Origin: G963665085 sp963665085
GTDB lineage: Bacteria > Bacteroidota > Bacteroidia > Bacteroidales > JAAAOM01
Direction: 5' to 3'
Length of the DNA stretch: 64,000 nucleotides
Assembly (NCBI GenBank): GCA_963665085.2
Contig: CAXXXS010000001.1
Coordinates: 2,728,001 to 2,792,000, forward strand
Position 1 is the stretch's first letter, and each line of letters starts with the position of its first letter. Shown here in pieces: positions 36,626-45,443 of this stretch. The position numbers and the translations under genes are program-made. The notes below the pieces were generated by a model, which worked only from the letters and a program-made list of their open reading frames with translations, was not told the origin of the DNA and made no database searches.

Positions 36626-37645
36626 ATGCGGAGATATTGGTGTGGCATTTTAGTGTTATTGATTATAAATACCCTTACAGTTGTATCACAAAAACTAACA
36701 AGGGCCGAATATATAGCAAATTATAGCGACATAGCTGTTAAAGAAATGCAGCGAACAGGAATTCCGGCAAGTATTACCCTGGCCCAGGGGATTTTAGAGT
36801 CGGGAGATGGTAATAGTAGGCTTGCTTTAGATGGTAACAATCATTTTGGTATCAAATGTCACAGAGATTGGCAAGGGAAAAAGATGTACCATGATGATGA
36901 TGCCAGAAACGAGTGTTTTAGAAAATACAATTCAGCATTTGACTCATACCGCGATCATTCTGATTTTTTGACTTCTAAGCCAAGATATCAGTTTCTTTTT
37001 GAATTGGAATTAACTGATTATAAAGCATGGGCAAGAGGCCTTAAAAAAGCGGGCTATGCAACAAGTAGGACCTACGATAGGCGATTAATAGAATTAATAG
37101 AGGCAAATCAGTTATATAAGTATGACGACCCAAAATATGCTACTACAAAGTCAGCTGATAATTTTGAAAAAAAGGTTGAAGAGAATATGCCTTCAGAAAT
37201 ACATTTAAACAATAATATAAAATATGTATTCGCAAAAAAAGGTGATAATATTGATATAATTGCCCAGCGTTATGGCAAGTTGCCTTTTGAAATCGCACGT
37301 TACAATGAGATAGAAAGGACTTCGAAAATTACTGAGGGGCAGATGATATATTTACAACCCAAACGAACAAATGCAGCCCGGGATGTTGAGGCCCATATTG
37401 TTAAGGATGGAGATACGATGTATTCAATTTCACAGCTCTATGGCATTAAATTAAAATCCTTGTACACGAAAAATCAACTTGTTGAAGGAGATAAATTATC
37501 TATTGGACAAGAGTTAATTCTACGGGGAAAGAATAAAAAGAAAAGAGAGATAAAAATTGATTTGCCATCCAAACCTGCAAAAAAAATCATAAAAGAAGAA
37601 GAGGAAAAAGAAGAACAAGATTTTACAATTGAATTTGACGGTTAA
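36626..37645 (+). CDS. Exported glucosaminidase (GH73-type) with two LysM domains
   Basis: A 339-residue peptidoglycan hydrolase. It has a signal peptide (1-22), then a Flg_J/GH73-like glucosaminidase domain (about 27-165). That domain carries ASITLAQGILESGDGNS (likely catalytic Glu58), NNHFGIKCHRDWQGK and YRDHSDFL. Two LysM peptidoglycan-binding motifs follow, at about 188-237 (YVFAKKGDNIDIIAQRYG) and 249-297 (HIVKDGDTMYSISQLYG). A lysine/glutamate-rich tail closes the protein. It probably acts in the periplasm on cell-wall remodelling or daughter-cell separation. It stands alone, with its own leader. Confidence 0.9.
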   Translation: MRRYWCGILVLLIINTLTVVSQKLTRAEYIANYSDIAVKEMQRTGIPASITLAQGILESGDGNSRLALDGNNHFGIKCHRDWQGKKMYHDDDARNECFRKYNSAFDSYRDHSDFLTSKPRYQFLFELELTDYKAWARGLKKAGYATSRTYDRRLIELIEANQLYKYDDPKYATTKSADNFEKKVEENMPSEIHLNNNIKYVFAKKGDNIDIIAQRYGKLPFEIARYNEIERTSKITEGQMIYLQPKRTNAARDVEAHIVKDGDTMYSISQLYGIKLKSLYTKNQLVEGDKLSIGQELILRGKNKKKREIKIDLPSKPAKKIIKEEEEKEEQDFTIEFDG

Positions 37646-37798
37646 TAAAAAATATTTCTAGTACTTTTTTTATTTGTTTTAAAGCCTTCTCAGAATAAAA
37701 TTCAAATTCTTGATGTTTGTTGTAAAATGTAATAGTGTTTACTTATTGACTATTAGTTATATAATTCATAACTTGATCTAAATTTAAAAAATACTATT

Positions 37799-38626
37799 AT
37801 GAAACGGACATTAACTTTTTTGAGTATTTTAGTTGTGATATCTTTTTATCTGACTAATTGTAATAGTGGGGTAAAAAACGCTGAAAAAGAATCAGCAAAC
37901 GAACATGAAGAATTAATTGTAGAAGAAAAAACAGATTGTAGTGATGTACACTGGTCTCATCATCATGGAGAGGAAGGGCCGGAGAATTGGAAGAACTTAT
38001 GCGATGATTTTTTACCTTGCGGAGGACAGGCTCAATCCCCTATTAATATTGTTACACAAGATATTGTTGAGGGTAACCAATTAAGGAAGATAGAAGTAGG
38101 TTATAAAACTTCGGATGTGGAGATTATAAATAATGGGCATACAGTACAATTTAATATTACAGGAGAAAATAGACTGATGCTTAATAATAAAGAATATGAT
38201 TTATTACAATTTCATTATCATGCAAAAAGTGAACATGAAATTGATGGAGAACAATATCCTATTGAAGTACACTTTGTTCATAAAAACACAGACTCTGATT
38301 ATGCTGTGCTGGGTATTATGTATAAAGAAGGAGCCGAGAATAAGTTATTTGCAGAGTATCTAAGTAAATTCCCGGAAAATGGAGGGAAATACGAGGGAGA
38401 AGGGGAACTAAATTTAAGTTCATTATTACCTTCAAATTTAGATTATTATTATTACAGTGGTTCTTTAACAACACCTCCATGTTCAGAGATAGTCACCTGG
38501 TATGTTTTTAAAGAACCATTAGAAGCTTCAGAAGAACAAATAGAACAATTCTCTGAGATTTTGCATGATAATTACAGGCCGGTAATGCCTTTAAACGGAA
38601 GAGAAGTATTTAGTTACTCTCACTAA
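37799..38626 (+). CDS. Alpha-class carbonic anhydrase, predicted lipoprotein
   Basis: 275 residues with an SPII signal (YLTNC, Cys21), so it is probably anchored in the periplasm or on the outer membrane. The alpha-CA fold is clear. Zinc ligands are His139 and His141 (LQFHYHAKSEH) and His158 (PIEVHFVHKN). The proton-shuttle His114 is in NNGHTVQFN, the substrate-site threonines are in GSLTTPPCSE, and Cys74 and Cys228 form the expected disulfide. A histidine-rich stretch (WSHHHGEEG) lies before the domain. It interconverts CO2 and bicarbonate. It is monocistronic. Confidence 0.94.
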   Translation: MKRTLTFLSILVVISFYLTNCNSGVKNAEKESANEHEELIVEEKTDCSDVHWSHHHGEEGPENWKNLCDDFLPCGGQAQSPINIVTQDIVEGNQLRKIEVGYKTSDVEIINNGHTVQFNITGENRLMLNNKEYDLLQFHYHAKSEHEIDGEQYPIEVHFVHKNTDSDYAVLGIMYKEGAENKLFAEYLSKFPENGGKYEGEGELNLSSLLPSNLDYYYYSGSLTTPPCSEIVTWYVFKEPLEASEEQIEQFSEILHDNYRPVMPLNGREVFSYSH

Positions 38627-38639
38627 ATTTTAAGGTAAA

Positions 38640-38692
38640 TAAAATGAAAAAGCTATTGAAACAATTGGTAGGAAAACCAATGTTCCAATAGC
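38640..38692 (-). terminator. Terminator of the 2-oxoacid dehydrogenase operon
   Basis: GCTATTG.AACA.TTGGT (38652 on) pairs with ACCAATGTT.CAATAGC (to 38692) as a long stem with isolated mismatches. On the minus strand it is followed by TTTTTCATTTTATTT. It lies between the convergent carbonic anhydrase and E1 genes and may also serve the former. Confidence 0.7.
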
Positions 38693-38721
38693 GTGAGATG
38701 TATCTAAAAACTGGCTAAAAA

Positions 38722-41199
38722 TTATATTCCTAATTTAGCTCTTCTTATTTGCTCTGCATCAGTGAAGTTATACGTTGGTACATGACCTTCCAGCGGAACA
38801 ATTTTTTCGTTGATAATATCTACGAAGCTTTCTGCTTGAGGGAAGAAAGCGTATTCTAATTCGTATGCAGGAGTAATCCAGTCACGTGATCCTAATACTG
38901 CCGGAGGTGCATCTAAGTAGTCGAATGCAAGGTCGGTAATATTACGGGCAAGGTCGTTTAAGAATGAACCACGTGCAGTTGCATCACTAGAAATTACAAT
39001 ACGACCTGTTTTCTTAACTGATTCCAATACTTTTTCGTAATTGAAAGGAACCAAACAACGGGCATCAATTACTTCAGCACTCATGCCGTATTTTTCTTCC
39101 AAAATCTGGGCACCTTCCAAGGCGCGATATAATGTAGCACCAATAGTAAGGATGGTTACATCAGTACCTTCTTTTTTTACATCTGGTTCGCCAAATGGAA
39201 TTTCATAGTAGCCTTCTGGTACACCACCTTCATGAAATTGCTCACCAATTTCATAGATACGTTGACTTTCGAAGAAAATAACAGGATCTGTACCTTGAAG
39301 AGCGGTGTTCATTAAACCCTTTGCATCGTATGGAGTTACTGGGAAACAAACTTTCAACCCAGGAATGTGTGCTGTAAGTGAAGTCCAGTCTTGTGAATGC
39401 TGGGCACCATATTTAGAACCTACAGAAACACGCACTACAACAGGCATTTTCAGGATGTTTCCACTCATAGCCTGCCATTTTGGTAATTGGTTGAAAACTT
39501 CATCACCACAACATCCAAGGAAGTCGCAATACATAATTTCAGGAATTACACGGCCACCACACATTGCATAACCAATAGCAGTACCAATAATAGCTGCTTC
39601 AGCAATTGGAGAGTTGAATAAACGGTGATATGGAAGTGCTTCAGTCAAACCACGGTAAACAGCAAATGCACCACCCCAGTCACGGTTTTCTTCACCGTAA
39701 GCAACTAATGAAGCATCTTTATAGAAACGATCAGCAATAGCTTCGAAAATACCATCACGAAGCTGATATTGTTTCATTTTCGAGAATTGCTTTCCATCTT
39801 TATCGTAAGCAAAACGCTCTTTTCTTGCAATTTGCTGAACACGGGGATTTTCACTCAATGGATGGTTTACATCAGGTTTAGCATCAGACATTGAATCGAT
39901 AGACTGATTTGAGAACATCATGGTTCCCAGTAATTCTTGATCTTTGTGTAAATCCATACGTGGAGACAATTCATCATCGATTGACAATTTGAATGTATCG
40001 AACATGATATCTTTTACGTAAGTCCATGTTGCATCCAGGTCATCCTGAGTAGCCACACCAGCTTCGATAAGGGCATTTCCAAATAATGCGATACAGTCGT
40101 TTTCTTCCCATGCTTTTACTTCTTCAGGAGTACGGTATGAAGAAGCATCAGATGGTGAGTGTCCACTGTAACGATAAGTGAGTACATCTAATAAAATTGG
40201 CCCTTCTTTTGCTTCAATCAATGCTTTTTTACGACGGTAAGCATCGATAACAGCCAATGGGTTCATACCGTCCACACGTTCGGCATGCATGCATTCGCGA
40301 TTTACACCAGCACCAATACGGGCAGCAACGTCGTATCCCATAGTTTCACCTGATGTTTGTCCACCCATACCGTATTGGTTATTCATGATGTTCACAATTA
40401 CAGGTAGACCACCTTTCATATCGTCATCCCAAAGCTGTTTGAATTGATCCATTGCAGCAAAGTTCAAACCTTCCCAAACCGGACCCCGGGCCATTGAGGC
40501 ATCTCCAATATTAGCAATTACAACACCTGGTTTACGGTTTACTTTTTTGTAAAGAGCTGCACCCACTGCAATACTTCCACTACCACCTACAATGGCGTTG
40601 TTTGGATAAATTCCAAACGGAGTAAAGAAAGTGTGCATACTTCCACCTAAACCTTTGTTAAAACCGGTCACACGTGCAAAAATTTCTGCTAGCGCTCCAT
40701 ATAATAAGAAACGCATTCCAAGTTCTTTGGCGTCTCCACCTTTGTAAGCTTTTTTAATAACGTTTACTGTAGCACCATCCCAGAACTCATCCATTATTTT
40801 TTCAAGTTCTTTTGTTTCAAGTGATTCGATAGCACGTAAACCTTTTGCGATAATCTCACCGTGGCTACGGTGCGATCCAAAAATGAAGTCGTCAACAGTA
40901 AGTGTATAAGCCATACCAACTGCAGCAGCTTCTTGTCCTGCAGAAAGGTGAGCTGGCCCTGGGTTATTGTATTCAACACCATTGTAAGCTCCTGTTGTTT
41001 TTACCAACTGAAGCATGGTTTCAAATTCACGAATAACAACCATGTCACGGTAAATCATTTTTAGTTCTTCAGTAGTGAAGCTTTTGCTTTTAAGCTCTTC
41101 TTTTACTGTTTTTTTATACTGGTTTACAGGAATCGGTGAGAACTTAATTTCGCCGGATTTCCTTACCTCTTCTGGATTTATAAATTGACTTTTAGGCAT
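38722..41199 (-). CDS. Fused alpha/beta E1 component of a 2-oxoacid dehydrogenase complex
   Basis: 825 residues joining E1-alpha (about 40-400) and E1-beta (about 470-810), thiamine-diphosphate-dependent subunits that are usually separate. The alpha half has GPAHLSAGQEAAAVG, FGSHRSHGEIIAKG, GLGGSMHTF and the ThDP motif, which here reads GDA (232-234) instead of GDG. It runs to NN at 273-274 with about ten extra residues in between. The beta half has AYGEENRDWGGAFAVYRGL, SPIAEAAIIGTAIGYAMCGGR and the C-terminal transketolase fold. It decarboxylates a 2-oxoacid and acylates the lipoyl group of E2. It lies in the same operon as E2 and E3. Pyruvate or branched-chain 2-oxoacid as substrate cannot be decided from sequence. 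Confidence 0.92.
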   Translation of the reverse strand: MPKSQFINPEEVRKSGEIKFSPIPVNQYKKTVKEELKSKSFTTEELKMIYRDMVVIREFETMLQLVKTTGAYNGVEYNNPGPAHLSAGQEAAAVGMAYTLTVDDFIFGSHRSHGEIIAKGLRAIESLETKELEKIMDEFWDGATVNVIKKAYKGGDAKELGMRFLLYGALAEIFARVTGFNKGLGGSMHTFFTPFGIYPNNAIVGGSGSIAVGAALYKKVNRKPGVVIANIGDASMARGPVWEGLNFAAMDQFKQLWDDDMKGGLPVIVNIMNNQYGMGGQTSGETMGYDVAARIGAGVNRECMHAERVDGMNPLAVIDAYRRKKALIEAKEGPILLDVLTYRYSGHSPSDASSYRTPEEVKAWEENDCIALFGNALIEAGVATQDDLDATWTYVKDIMFDTFKLSIDDELSPRMDLHKDQELLGTMMFSNQSIDSMSDAKPDVNHPLSENPRVQQIARKERFAYDKDGKQFSKMKQYQLRDGIFEAIADRFYKDASLVAYGEENRDWGGAFAVYRGLTEALPYHRLFNSPIAEAAIIGTAIGYAMCGGRVIPEIMYCDFLGCCGDEVFNQLPKWQAMSGNILKMPVVVRVSVGSKYGAQHSQDWTSLTAHIPGLKVCFPVTPYDAKGLMNTALQGTDPVIFFESQRIYEIGEQFHEGGVPEGYYEIPFGEPDVKKEGTDVTILTIGATLYRALEGAQILEEKYGMSAEVIDARCLVPFNYEKVLESVKKTGRIVISSDATARGSFLNDLARNITDLAFDYLDAPPAVLGSRDWITPAYELEYAFFPQAESFVDIINEKIVPLEGHVPTYNFTDAEQIRRAKLGI

Positions 41200-41221
41200 A
41201 TCGAATAATGATTAATTTTAA

Positions 41222-41239
41222 TTTTTAAATGATTAATGA
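41222..41239. repeat. Inverted repeat flanking the four-helix-bundle gene (proximal arm)
   Basis: TTTTTAAATGATTAATGA matches, in inverted orientation and with one extra A, the segment at 41627-41642. The pair brackets the small gene inserted between E3 and E1. Confidence 0.5.
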
Positions 41240-41249
41240 TTTGCAATAA

Positions 41250-41609
41250 CTATTTATTGTCTAATCTTGATTTCACTGTTTTAATGCTGCTTGTTAATAA
41301 TTTTAATATTTCAACAGCATTATTTTGAATATCTTCAAATTGATTTATTGAAAGATATTCAGTCTCTTTAAGTAATGAAAGCCAATATATTGTTTCATTG
41401 GCTTCTTTTTGAGCAATTGATAATTTATGAATGAAGTCCAATTTACTTTCTGCAAATTCTGCTTCAGCAATCATTGCTCCCACAGATGTTCCGGAACGTA
41501 AAATTTGTTTACTCATAACAAATTCATTTTTATCTGAATTTAAAAATCGAACCAGATTAACTATTCTAACGGCAAATGATAAGCTTTTGGCTTTTAATAT
41601 ATTCTCCAT
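41250..41609 (-). CDS. Four-helix bundle protein (S23/IVS-encoded type)
   Basis: A 119-residue, all-helical protein. The signature ILRSGTSVGAMIAEAEFAES, then DFIHKLSIAQKEANETIYWL, is that of the S23 four-helix-bundle family. Its founding members are encoded in intervening sequences of bacterial 23S rRNA genes, and the diversity-generating-retroelement Avd protein belongs to the same fold. Here it sits between the E3 and E1 genes of a dehydrogenase operon, flanked by ~17-bp imperfect inverted repeats, one containing the E3 stop codon. It has no known role in 2-oxoacid metabolism. It looks like an inserted passenger cassette carried by the operon. Confidence 0.88.
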   Translation of the reverse strand: MENILKAKSLSFAVRIVNLVRFLNSDKNEFVMSKQILRSGTSVGAMIAEAEFAESKLDFIHKLSIAQKEANETIYWLSLLKETEYLSINQFEDIQNNAVEILKLLTSSIKTVKSRLDNK

Positions 41610-41626
41610 AAAATTTAATTATTTAC

Positions 41627-41642
41627 CATTAATCATTAAAAA
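41627..41642. repeat. Inverted repeat flanking the four-helix-bundle gene (distal arm)
   Basis: CATTAATCATTAAAAA is the inverted partner of 41222-41239. The TAA stop of the E3 gene (complement of 41636-41638) lies inside it. Confidence 0.5.
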
Positions 41643-42991
41643 CTGAATATAGTTTCTTTAAATATCTCACTTACTGTTGGGTGTGGGAATACCACTTCTT
41701 CCATTTCGTTGAGTGTCATCTCAGCTTCAATAGCCATACAAGCGCCGTAAATCATTTCACTTGAAGGATTTCCTAACATGTGAACACCCAATACTTCACC
41801 GTATTTAGCTCCAACTAACACTTTACAAACACCGCTTCCTCCTTCGTTTTCTGCTACAAAACGTCCGGCATAAGCCATTGGTAGTTCTGCAACTTTATAG
41901 TCGATTCCTTTAGCTTTTGCTGTATCTTCGGTTAAACCAACACCAGCAATTTCAGGATTGGTGTAAACAACACCAGGAATAGCATTGTAACGCATACGAT
42001 CTTCACGACCACAAAGATTGTTTACTACAACTTCGCCTTCGCGGCTTGCAGTGTGTGCCAACAGAGAGAATCCGGTTACATCACCAGCAGCATATACATT
42101 AGGAATATTAGTGCGCATCTTTTCATCAGTTTTAATACCACCTTTGAAAAGTTCAACGCCAAGATTTTCTAAACCAAAACCTTGAGTTACCGGACGACGA
42201 CCTACACTTACTAATATTTTATCGCCTTTAACAGATGATTGTTTACCATCTTTTTCATAAACAACTTCATTTCCTTTGATTTCAGTTACTTTGGAATTCA
42301 GGTTGAATGAGATACCTTTTTTTGCGTATATTTCTCGAAGCATTTTACTTTGAGCCGGATCCATTCCTGTTAAGATTTCAGGAAGCATTTCAATAATAGT
42401 AACTTCTGTTCCTAAAGAATTAAAGAAACTAGCGAATTCCATACCAATAACACCCCCTCCGATAATAACCAAAGATTCTGGCTTTTCATTTAAAGCAAGG
42501 ATTTCACGATTGGTTAATATTACATCACTTTCGGGATTTAAACCTGGAATTGGAGGGACAAAAGCCTCTGAACCTGTGCAAATCAGTAAATTTTTTGCTT
42601 CAAATAATTTTCCGTCGGCAGCAATTTTAACACCTTCAGAAGAACGGCCTTGGATATATGCTTCTGCTTTTACAGTTTCTACTTTGTGCGCTTTCATCTT
42701 GGCACCTACACCGCCAACTAATTTTTTAACTACTTTATTTTTACGCGCCATCATTTTGGCAAAATCAAAGCTCACTCCAGTTGTTGAAACTCCGTATTTA
42801 TCGGCATGTAAAGCATTATCGTAAGTTTTAGCACCATACAACAATGTTTTTGTTGGGATGCAACCTTCGTTAAGGCAAACTCCACCAAGGTCTTTTTTCT
42901 CAAAAAGAACAACTTTTAGTCCTTTTGCTCCGGCTCTTTCAGCAGCTACATAGCCACCTGGGCCTCCACCTATAATTGCTAAATCAAACAT
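41636..42991 (-). CDS. lpdA: Dihydrolipoyl dehydrogenase (E3)
   Basis: A 451-residue FAD-dependent E3. It has the FAD motif IIGGGPGGYVAAERA, the redox-active disulfide in GGVCLNEGCIPTKTLL (Cys39, Cys44) and the NAD motif VIIGGGVIGMEFASFF. The second FAD site is NVYAAGDVTGFSLLAHTASREG, and the catalytic pair His437/Glu442 lies in HPTVSEIFKE. It re-oxidises the dihydrolipoyl group of E2 and reduces NAD. It begins three bases after the E2 stop and is followed by the four-helix-bundle gene, then E1. Family and role are firm. Confidence 0.96.
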   Translation of the reverse strand: MFDLAIIGGGPGGYVAAERAGAKGLKVVLFEKKDLGGVCLNEGCIPTKTLLYGAKTYDNALHADKYGVSTTGVSFDFAKMMARKNKVVKKLVGGVGAKMKAHKVETVKAEAYIQGRSSEGVKIAADGKLFEAKNLLICTGSEAFVPPIPGLNPESDVILTNREILALNEKPESLVIIGGGVIGMEFASFFNSLGTEVTIIEMLPEILTGMDPAQSKMLREIYAKKGISFNLNSKVTEIKGNEVVYEKDGKQSSVKGDKILVSVGRRPVTQGFGLENLGVELFKGGIKTDEKMRTNIPNVYAAGDVTGFSLLAHTASREGEVVVNNLCGREDRMRYNAIPGVVYTNPEIAGVGLTEDTAKAKGIDYKVAELPMAYAGRFVAENEGGSGVCKVLVGAKYGEVLGVHMLGNPSSEMIYGACMAIEAEMTLNEMEEVVFPHPTVSEIFKETIFSF

Positions 42992-42994
42992 ATT

Positions 42995-44335
42995 CTATAA
43001 ATCAAATTCAAGATTTTCAATTTCAATTGCTACTTGTTTTACAAAGCGTGTTGCTTCTCCACCATCAAGAGCTCGGTGGTCATAAGTCAGGCTTAATCCC
43101 AAGTAAGGAACAAATCCATAAACGCCGTCACCTAAATCTTTAGGGCGAGGGACAATAGTATTCACGCCTAGAATTGCTGCCTGAGGTAAGTTAATTACAG
43201 GAGTAAAGATTTCAACACCGTAGTTACCTAAATTTGATACAGTAAATGATGCTGCTTCAGGAGATAATAAATCAGGATTCATCGATCCTTTACGGCAAGC
43301 TTCTGCAACTTCTTTAAATTGACTGGCTAAACCAGAGATTGAAAGATCATCAGCATTTTTAATGGTTGGAACCATTAAGCCACGATCTGTATCAACTGCT
43401 AAACCTAAATGAACTTTGTTGAAGTATTTTACGCTATCTCCAAGGAAATGGGCATTTACCTGTGGGAATTTTTTCAATGCTTTGATTACAGCAAAGCAAA
43501 TCATATCATTTAGCGTGATATTAATAGGATAGCCTTCAGCTAAAGCAGCTTTAACTTTTTTACGCAAAGCCATCATTTTACGAGCATCGGCACCTAAATG
43601 GTGAGTAAGTTGAGCTGAGTTTTGAAGTGAAGCATGCATTGCTTTTGCAATCAGCTTACGCATATTTGAAATAGGTTTAACCTCGAAGTCTGCTCCGTAA
43701 ACAGGATTTCCAGAAGAAAGATCAACCCCTTTTACAGTTTTAGCTAAACCAGTGCCAGCTTCAGCTATTAAAGTAGGATCTTCTTTTGCCATTTTTTTGG
43801 CAAGTGGGGTCATTTTTGGAGCAGCCTCTGCTGCTGCTGCAACATCACGTTCGATTACGCGGCCTTTTGGTCCGGAACCAACAAGCGAAGTAGCATCAAT
43901 TGCTTTTTCTTCTGCAAGTTTTTTAGCACGTGGCGAAATAGCAGTTGACTTTTCACCAGAAGTAACTTTTGTAACAACTTCAACTTTACTTTTTTGTTTT
44001 GTAGTCTCTTCTTTTACATCTGCAGGTTCTGATTTTGTCTCTTGTGCTTCTGAGTCAGAAGTTGTTTCTCCTGAAGCGAATTCAGCAGTAGATTCGCCTT
44101 CTTCACCAATAACTGCAACATTTACAAGAACTGGGACTTCATCACCATCTTCATAAAAAACATCTAATAAGATTCCGCTTGCAGGAGCGTTTTCTTCAAA
44201 TGATGCTTTGTCTGTCTCATAAGAAAATAATGTTTCACCTTCTTCTACTTTTTCGCCTTTCTTTTTATACCATTCAGTAATGATGCACGACTCTACTGAT
44301 TGGCCTTGTTTTGGCATTAAAACGGGTGTAGCCAT
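42995..44335 (-). CDS. Dihydrolipoamide acyltransferase (E2)
   Basis: 446 residues and the first gene of the operon. A single lipoyl domain (1-80) carries Lys43 in the motif SYETDKASFEE. A Glu/Lys/Thr-rich linker leads to an E3/E1-binding domain at about 138-170 (ISPRAKKLAEEKAIDATSLVGSGPKG). A partial second binding-like segment may follow (MTPLAKKMAKED). The catalytic acyltransferase domain (about 215-446) has the active-site HxxxDG as DHRALDGGE (His420, Asp424). It transfers the acyl group to CoA and forms the core of the complex. A pyruvate or branched-chain acyl substrate cannot be separated by eye. Confidence 0.94.
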   Translation of the reverse strand: MATPVLMPKQGQSVESCIITEWYKKKGEKVEEGETLFSYETDKASFEENAPASGILLDVFYEDGDEVPVLVNVAVIGEEGESTAEFASGETTSDSEAQETKSEPADVKEETTKQKSKVEVVTKVTSGEKSTAISPRAKKLAEEKAIDATSLVGSGPKGRVIERDVAAAAEAAPKMTPLAKKMAKEDPTLIAEAGTGLAKTVKGVDLSSGNPVYGADFEVKPISNMRKLIAKAMHASLQNSAQLTHHLGADARKMMALRKKVKAALAEGYPINITLNDMICFAVIKALKKFPQVNAHFLGDSVKYFNKVHLGLAVDTDRGLMVPTIKNADDLSISGLASQFKEVAEACRKGSMNPDLLSPEAASFTVSNLGNYGVEIFTPVINLPQAAILGVNTIVPRPKDLGDGVYGFVPYLGLSLTYDHRALDGGEATRFVKQVAIEIENLEFDL

Positions 44336-44391
44336 GTATTATATATATTTTAGTTTTTAATAACTTTTGTTTAACGATAATTAAATATAGT

Positions 44392-44421
44392 AAACCTATC
44401 TTAACAAGTTAAGATAGGTTT
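44392..44421. promoter_or_regulatory. Strong hairpin in the leader of the dehydrogenase operon
   Basis: AAACCTATCTTAA (44392-44404) and TTAAGATAGGTTT (44409-44421) form a perfect 13-bp stem around CAAG. It lies 57 bases upstream of the E2 start, in a divergent spacer where no gene needs terminating. It may be an mRNA-leader structure or the end of an unseen small RNA. Confidence 0.45.
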
Positions 44422-44579
44422 TTATGTGTAATAAACTGTAAATGAACGTAATTTTTAGAATTGTTTGCAAATATAATATTTTAACTTGTATTTACAAGTT
44501 GACACGGTAGAATATTTTTTAAATCTTTTTGTTTTTATTAAATATAAGATGACAAGAAATATCTGATTTGAATTATTGT

Positions 44580-44587
44580 TATATTTG
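44580..44587 (+). promoter_or_regulatory. Candidate -7 promoter box
   Basis: TATATTTG fits TAnnTTTG and lies 38 bases before the ATG of the decayed M28 peptidase gene. No well-spaced -33 box is evident. Confidence 0.35.
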
Positions 44588-44625
44588 TCCTCTATATTTC
44601 AGAAATAATCCAATTCGTTTTTATT

Positions 44626-45369
44626 ATGTTGTCTAGATTTTTAACAGTGGTATTTTTCAGTACCTTTCTAGGATCGTCGTTTGCTCAAAACAATGATTCG
44701 ATAGTATTAAGGGAGATATTTAAAGAAGCACTTACCAATTATACAAGTTATAATCAGCTTAAAAAATTATGTGAGATTGCTCCCGGGAGAATTTCAGGAA
44801 CACCAGAGCTTGATGTGGCAATAAATTACACGTATGAAGAAATGAAAAAAATGCAGCTAGATGATGTTTTTCTTCAGAAAGTAATGGTGCCTAACTGGAA
44901 GAGAGGGGATAAGGAAATTGCTTGGTTTGAATCAGAGGGGGAGCGTAAGAATTTATCGGTTTGTGGATTGGGAAATGGAATTGGAACAGGAGAAGAAGGC
45001 TTAGAATCAAAAGTGATAGAGGTTGCAGATTTTGAGTCATTTAAGAATATTCCTGAAGAGCTGGTAAAGGATAAGATTGTGTTTTTTAATGAAATAATGG
45101 ATGGTTCGCATGTAAGTAGTTTTTATGGTTATGGTGGAGCTAGTACACAAAGAGTTTTTGGAACCTTATGGGATTCATGAAATTATAGAAGGACATGGAG
45201 GAGTTGATATTGAACCCTTGAAGCCACAGGGAACTGTTCTTGTTGGATTTTTGCCAGATAGTCAGCGGTATTTTGATTATCATCATGCGGCAACAGATAA
45301 ATTTGAAGCTGTAAATTTCAGAGAAGCAGCCATAGCATCTTTTATTTATTAGATAAATACGGCTTATAA
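44626..45369 (+). pseudogene. Decayed M28-family metallopeptidase
   Basis: The first 184 codons encode a signal peptide (ends SSFAQ) and the N-terminal part of an M28/carboxypeptidase-Q-like enzyme (LCEIAPGRISGTPELDVAINYTYEEM, SSFYGYGGASTQRVFG). The frame then jumps straight to the family's C-terminal end in another frame (EPYGIHEIIEGHGGVDIEPL, DYHHAATDKFEAVN). A further shift near 45340 restores LLDKYGL before TAA 45367-45369. About 200 residues are missing in the middle, including most metal ligands, so the product cannot be active. An internal deletion plus at least one later indel explains this. Confidence 0.85.
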
Positions 45370-45386
45370 GCTCTATTTTGTGTAAA

Positions 45387-45419
45387 CAAAAAAAAGACCA
45401 GAGAATTTTTTCCCCGGCC
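45387..45419 (-). terminator. Terminator of the gene at 45444
   Basis: On the minus strand GGCCGGGGAA pairs with TTCTCTGGTC (three G-U pairs in RNA) around AAAA, followed by eight Ts. Confidence 0.7.
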
Positions 45420-45443
45420 CCTAAATGGAATTACAAAATAGTT

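Noticed and set aside
41250..41609. Possible diversity-generating retroelement because of the Avd-like four-helix fold
   Set aside because: No reverse transcriptase, template/variable repeat pair or variable-domain target gene occurs in the window.
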